Shown one piece after another: positions 62,692 to 64,000 of a DNA stretch of 64,000 nt. The stretch is from Datnioides undecimradiatus (lineage: Eukaryota > Chordata > Actinopteri > Lobotiformes > Datnioididae). The notes beneath the pieces are model-generated. The model did not search any database and was not told the origin of the DNA. It saw nothing but the letters and a program-made list of their open reading frames with translations. The stretch is from positions 214,001 to 278,000 of the forward strand of contig WARS01000031.1 in assembly GCA_008933995.1 (NCBI GenBank), in the 5' to 3' direction. Position 1 is the first letter of the stretch. Every line of letters begins with the position of its first letter. The translations under genes were made by a program, and so were the position numbers.

Positions 62692-64000
62692 ATTCTTGCT
62701 CTGCCAGAGTAAAATTAGGAGAAATAAATGTATAACATAAAGAAAACTTTAATATGAATTTACAGCAACCACGAGCTACAGGCTTAATATGAAAATAAAA
62801 TACACTGTCAGTGTGTAGCATTGGATAAACAGTACGTCTTCATGAGCATTAAACCCTCTGAGTCTCTGTAAATGATGTGAAGTGGGCTATGGCTCCAATC
62901 ATGTCAGACACAAGGAAAACCTGGATTCAGAGTCATTAAAATGGTTCATTGCTCTATTTTCTAATTTACTGAGATTAATAATAGGAAATGAAAAAACATA
63001 TACTCCAAGGAGTTCCTTAATTTGCAGGAGTTTACGACAATACGTTCCACAAGGAGACTCCCCAGTTAGTGAATAAGGAAGATGAACAGAACAGAAATTA
63101 CACTTGACAATTAGAAAAAAAGAAACCTCCCTGCGATATAATAAAAGATTCTATACAACAGAAACTAAAAACATCTCTGGGTCAATTCCTATGTTTCCTC
63201 ACCAGTGGAAATAAAAGCATTTCAGAGCAAAGCACTGTGATTTATCTGCCAAAGGCATACAGATGCGCAACATAGCCAGTCACAGTGGAGTGACAGGAGC
63301 TTTGGGAAGTATTGTACTTCTTTGTAGTGTCTTTTCTCCACGATGTGTGTTTTCAATACTAAATAGATAATGTAGCAGTCTAGAGGCTTGGAAGTACCCT
63401 ACCCTCAGCCAGTGCAGAGAGTGCTGAATATGGGTGATGTTCTGCCCGGAGGCAAACTGTGGCAATAAAAAGCCTTTCAGGCGGACAGGTTGTCAGCACG
63501 CGGTTCAGTTAGTGACGGTGCAATTGCTGCTCGTTCTGGATTCTTGAAGACTCTTTGACAAATGATGGGTGCATCAGTAATGTCCAGAAAAGATCTGACA
63601 CAAGCGGTTTGGTTAAGACTGCATCCACCATATTGCTGAAATACTGTGCCCAACCTGGAGGCATCAAAGGGTATTTATTGTTTGATCAGGAACTCTGTTA
63701 GTTTTAAAAGAATGCATGCCAGCAGTTCTTCCCATTCCATCTCCTTCATACTGACTGAAGCATTCGCTTGTATTTCATTCAAACTACTACAAAGAATTTG
63801 CCAAAGTGAGTTCCTTGCTTCGAAATAAGGATGTAATTGAAACTAGCACACCACTCTGACCTTGTGTGCAGCACTTTAGATTGACCTTTCACCTTATTTA
63901 AGGTGAAGCATTTCAAATAAGATTGTAGTCCAGGTTCAAGGCAATCAAGGCGGACGGCGACACGGTCTGATTGGTTTTGGCCTGTGTGACTGTCGGGTGT

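Larger units (their letters stand above)
60241..64000. other. Non-coding DNA, no gene seen
   Basis: No exon or RNA gene is supported; the 109-codon open stretch at 61731-62060 lacks a domain. A perfect donor-like GTAAGTAT at about 62247 follows an acceptor-like TTTTCAG after only nine bases, too little to call. Contains GT and GA microsatellites, listed separately, and a CATTG-rich patch at 61771. Confidence 0.7.

Noticed and set aside
1..64000. CRISPR arrays, prophage, operons or restriction/defence systems
   Set aside because: No spaced identical repeats, no clustered long reading frames and no bacterial gene structure; all features point to vertebrate nuclear DNA.

Overview
This looks like vertebrate nuclear DNA, most likely from a ray-finned fish and probably a percomorph. 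It is AT-rich, densely broken by stop codons on both strands, poor in CpG, and studded with (GT)n, (CA)n, (GA)n, (TATC)n and (AAAT)n microsatellites. The most specific clue is a set of interspersed repeats whose consensus I recognise from teleost genomes: a 463-bp non-autonomous DNA transposon with TIRs (8253-8715), a tRNA-type SINE-like retroposon (about 20250-20552) and an L2/V-SINE type 3' tail (about 19862-19925).

I find no protein-coding gene, coding exon, rRNA, tRNA, CRISPR array or bacterial-type operon. The longest open stretches are 109 to 143 codons. Several run through microsatellites or pyrimidine tracts, and none has a recognisable domain. Candidate splice sites were checked by eye at the best-looking donors, and none bounds an open exon. 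The window is therefore best read as a gene desert or the inside of a very large intron.

Layout. 1-8250: unique AT-rich DNA with a GC-raised patch (1636-1960) and a diverged 40-bp direct-repeat pair around a 167-bp core (2735-2978). 8253-8715: the DNA transposon. 8716-18160: unique DNA with two GT repeats, a possible teleost repeat at 14213, and candidate regulatory motifs at 12264 and 13062. 18160-18580: the most enhancer-like stretch, with an inverted pair of SOX-type sites. 19430-20655: a repeat island of (CA)22, the L2-like tail, the SINE-like element and a 27-bp tandem duplication. 20655-40400: mostly unique, with microsatellites and homeodomain-type motif clusters at 31071 and 38787. 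40400-54350: unique DNA, low-complexity tracts, a possible teleost repeat at 43061, and strong Z-DNA-type alternating tracts at 50868 and 52878. 54350-64000: unique DNA with a TAATTA-rich cluster at 57842.

No genes can be described as working together here. If the window has a job, it is probably cis-regulatory. The candidate elements listed are inferences from motif content only; cross-species alignment would decide them. I do not see a clear new biological system.
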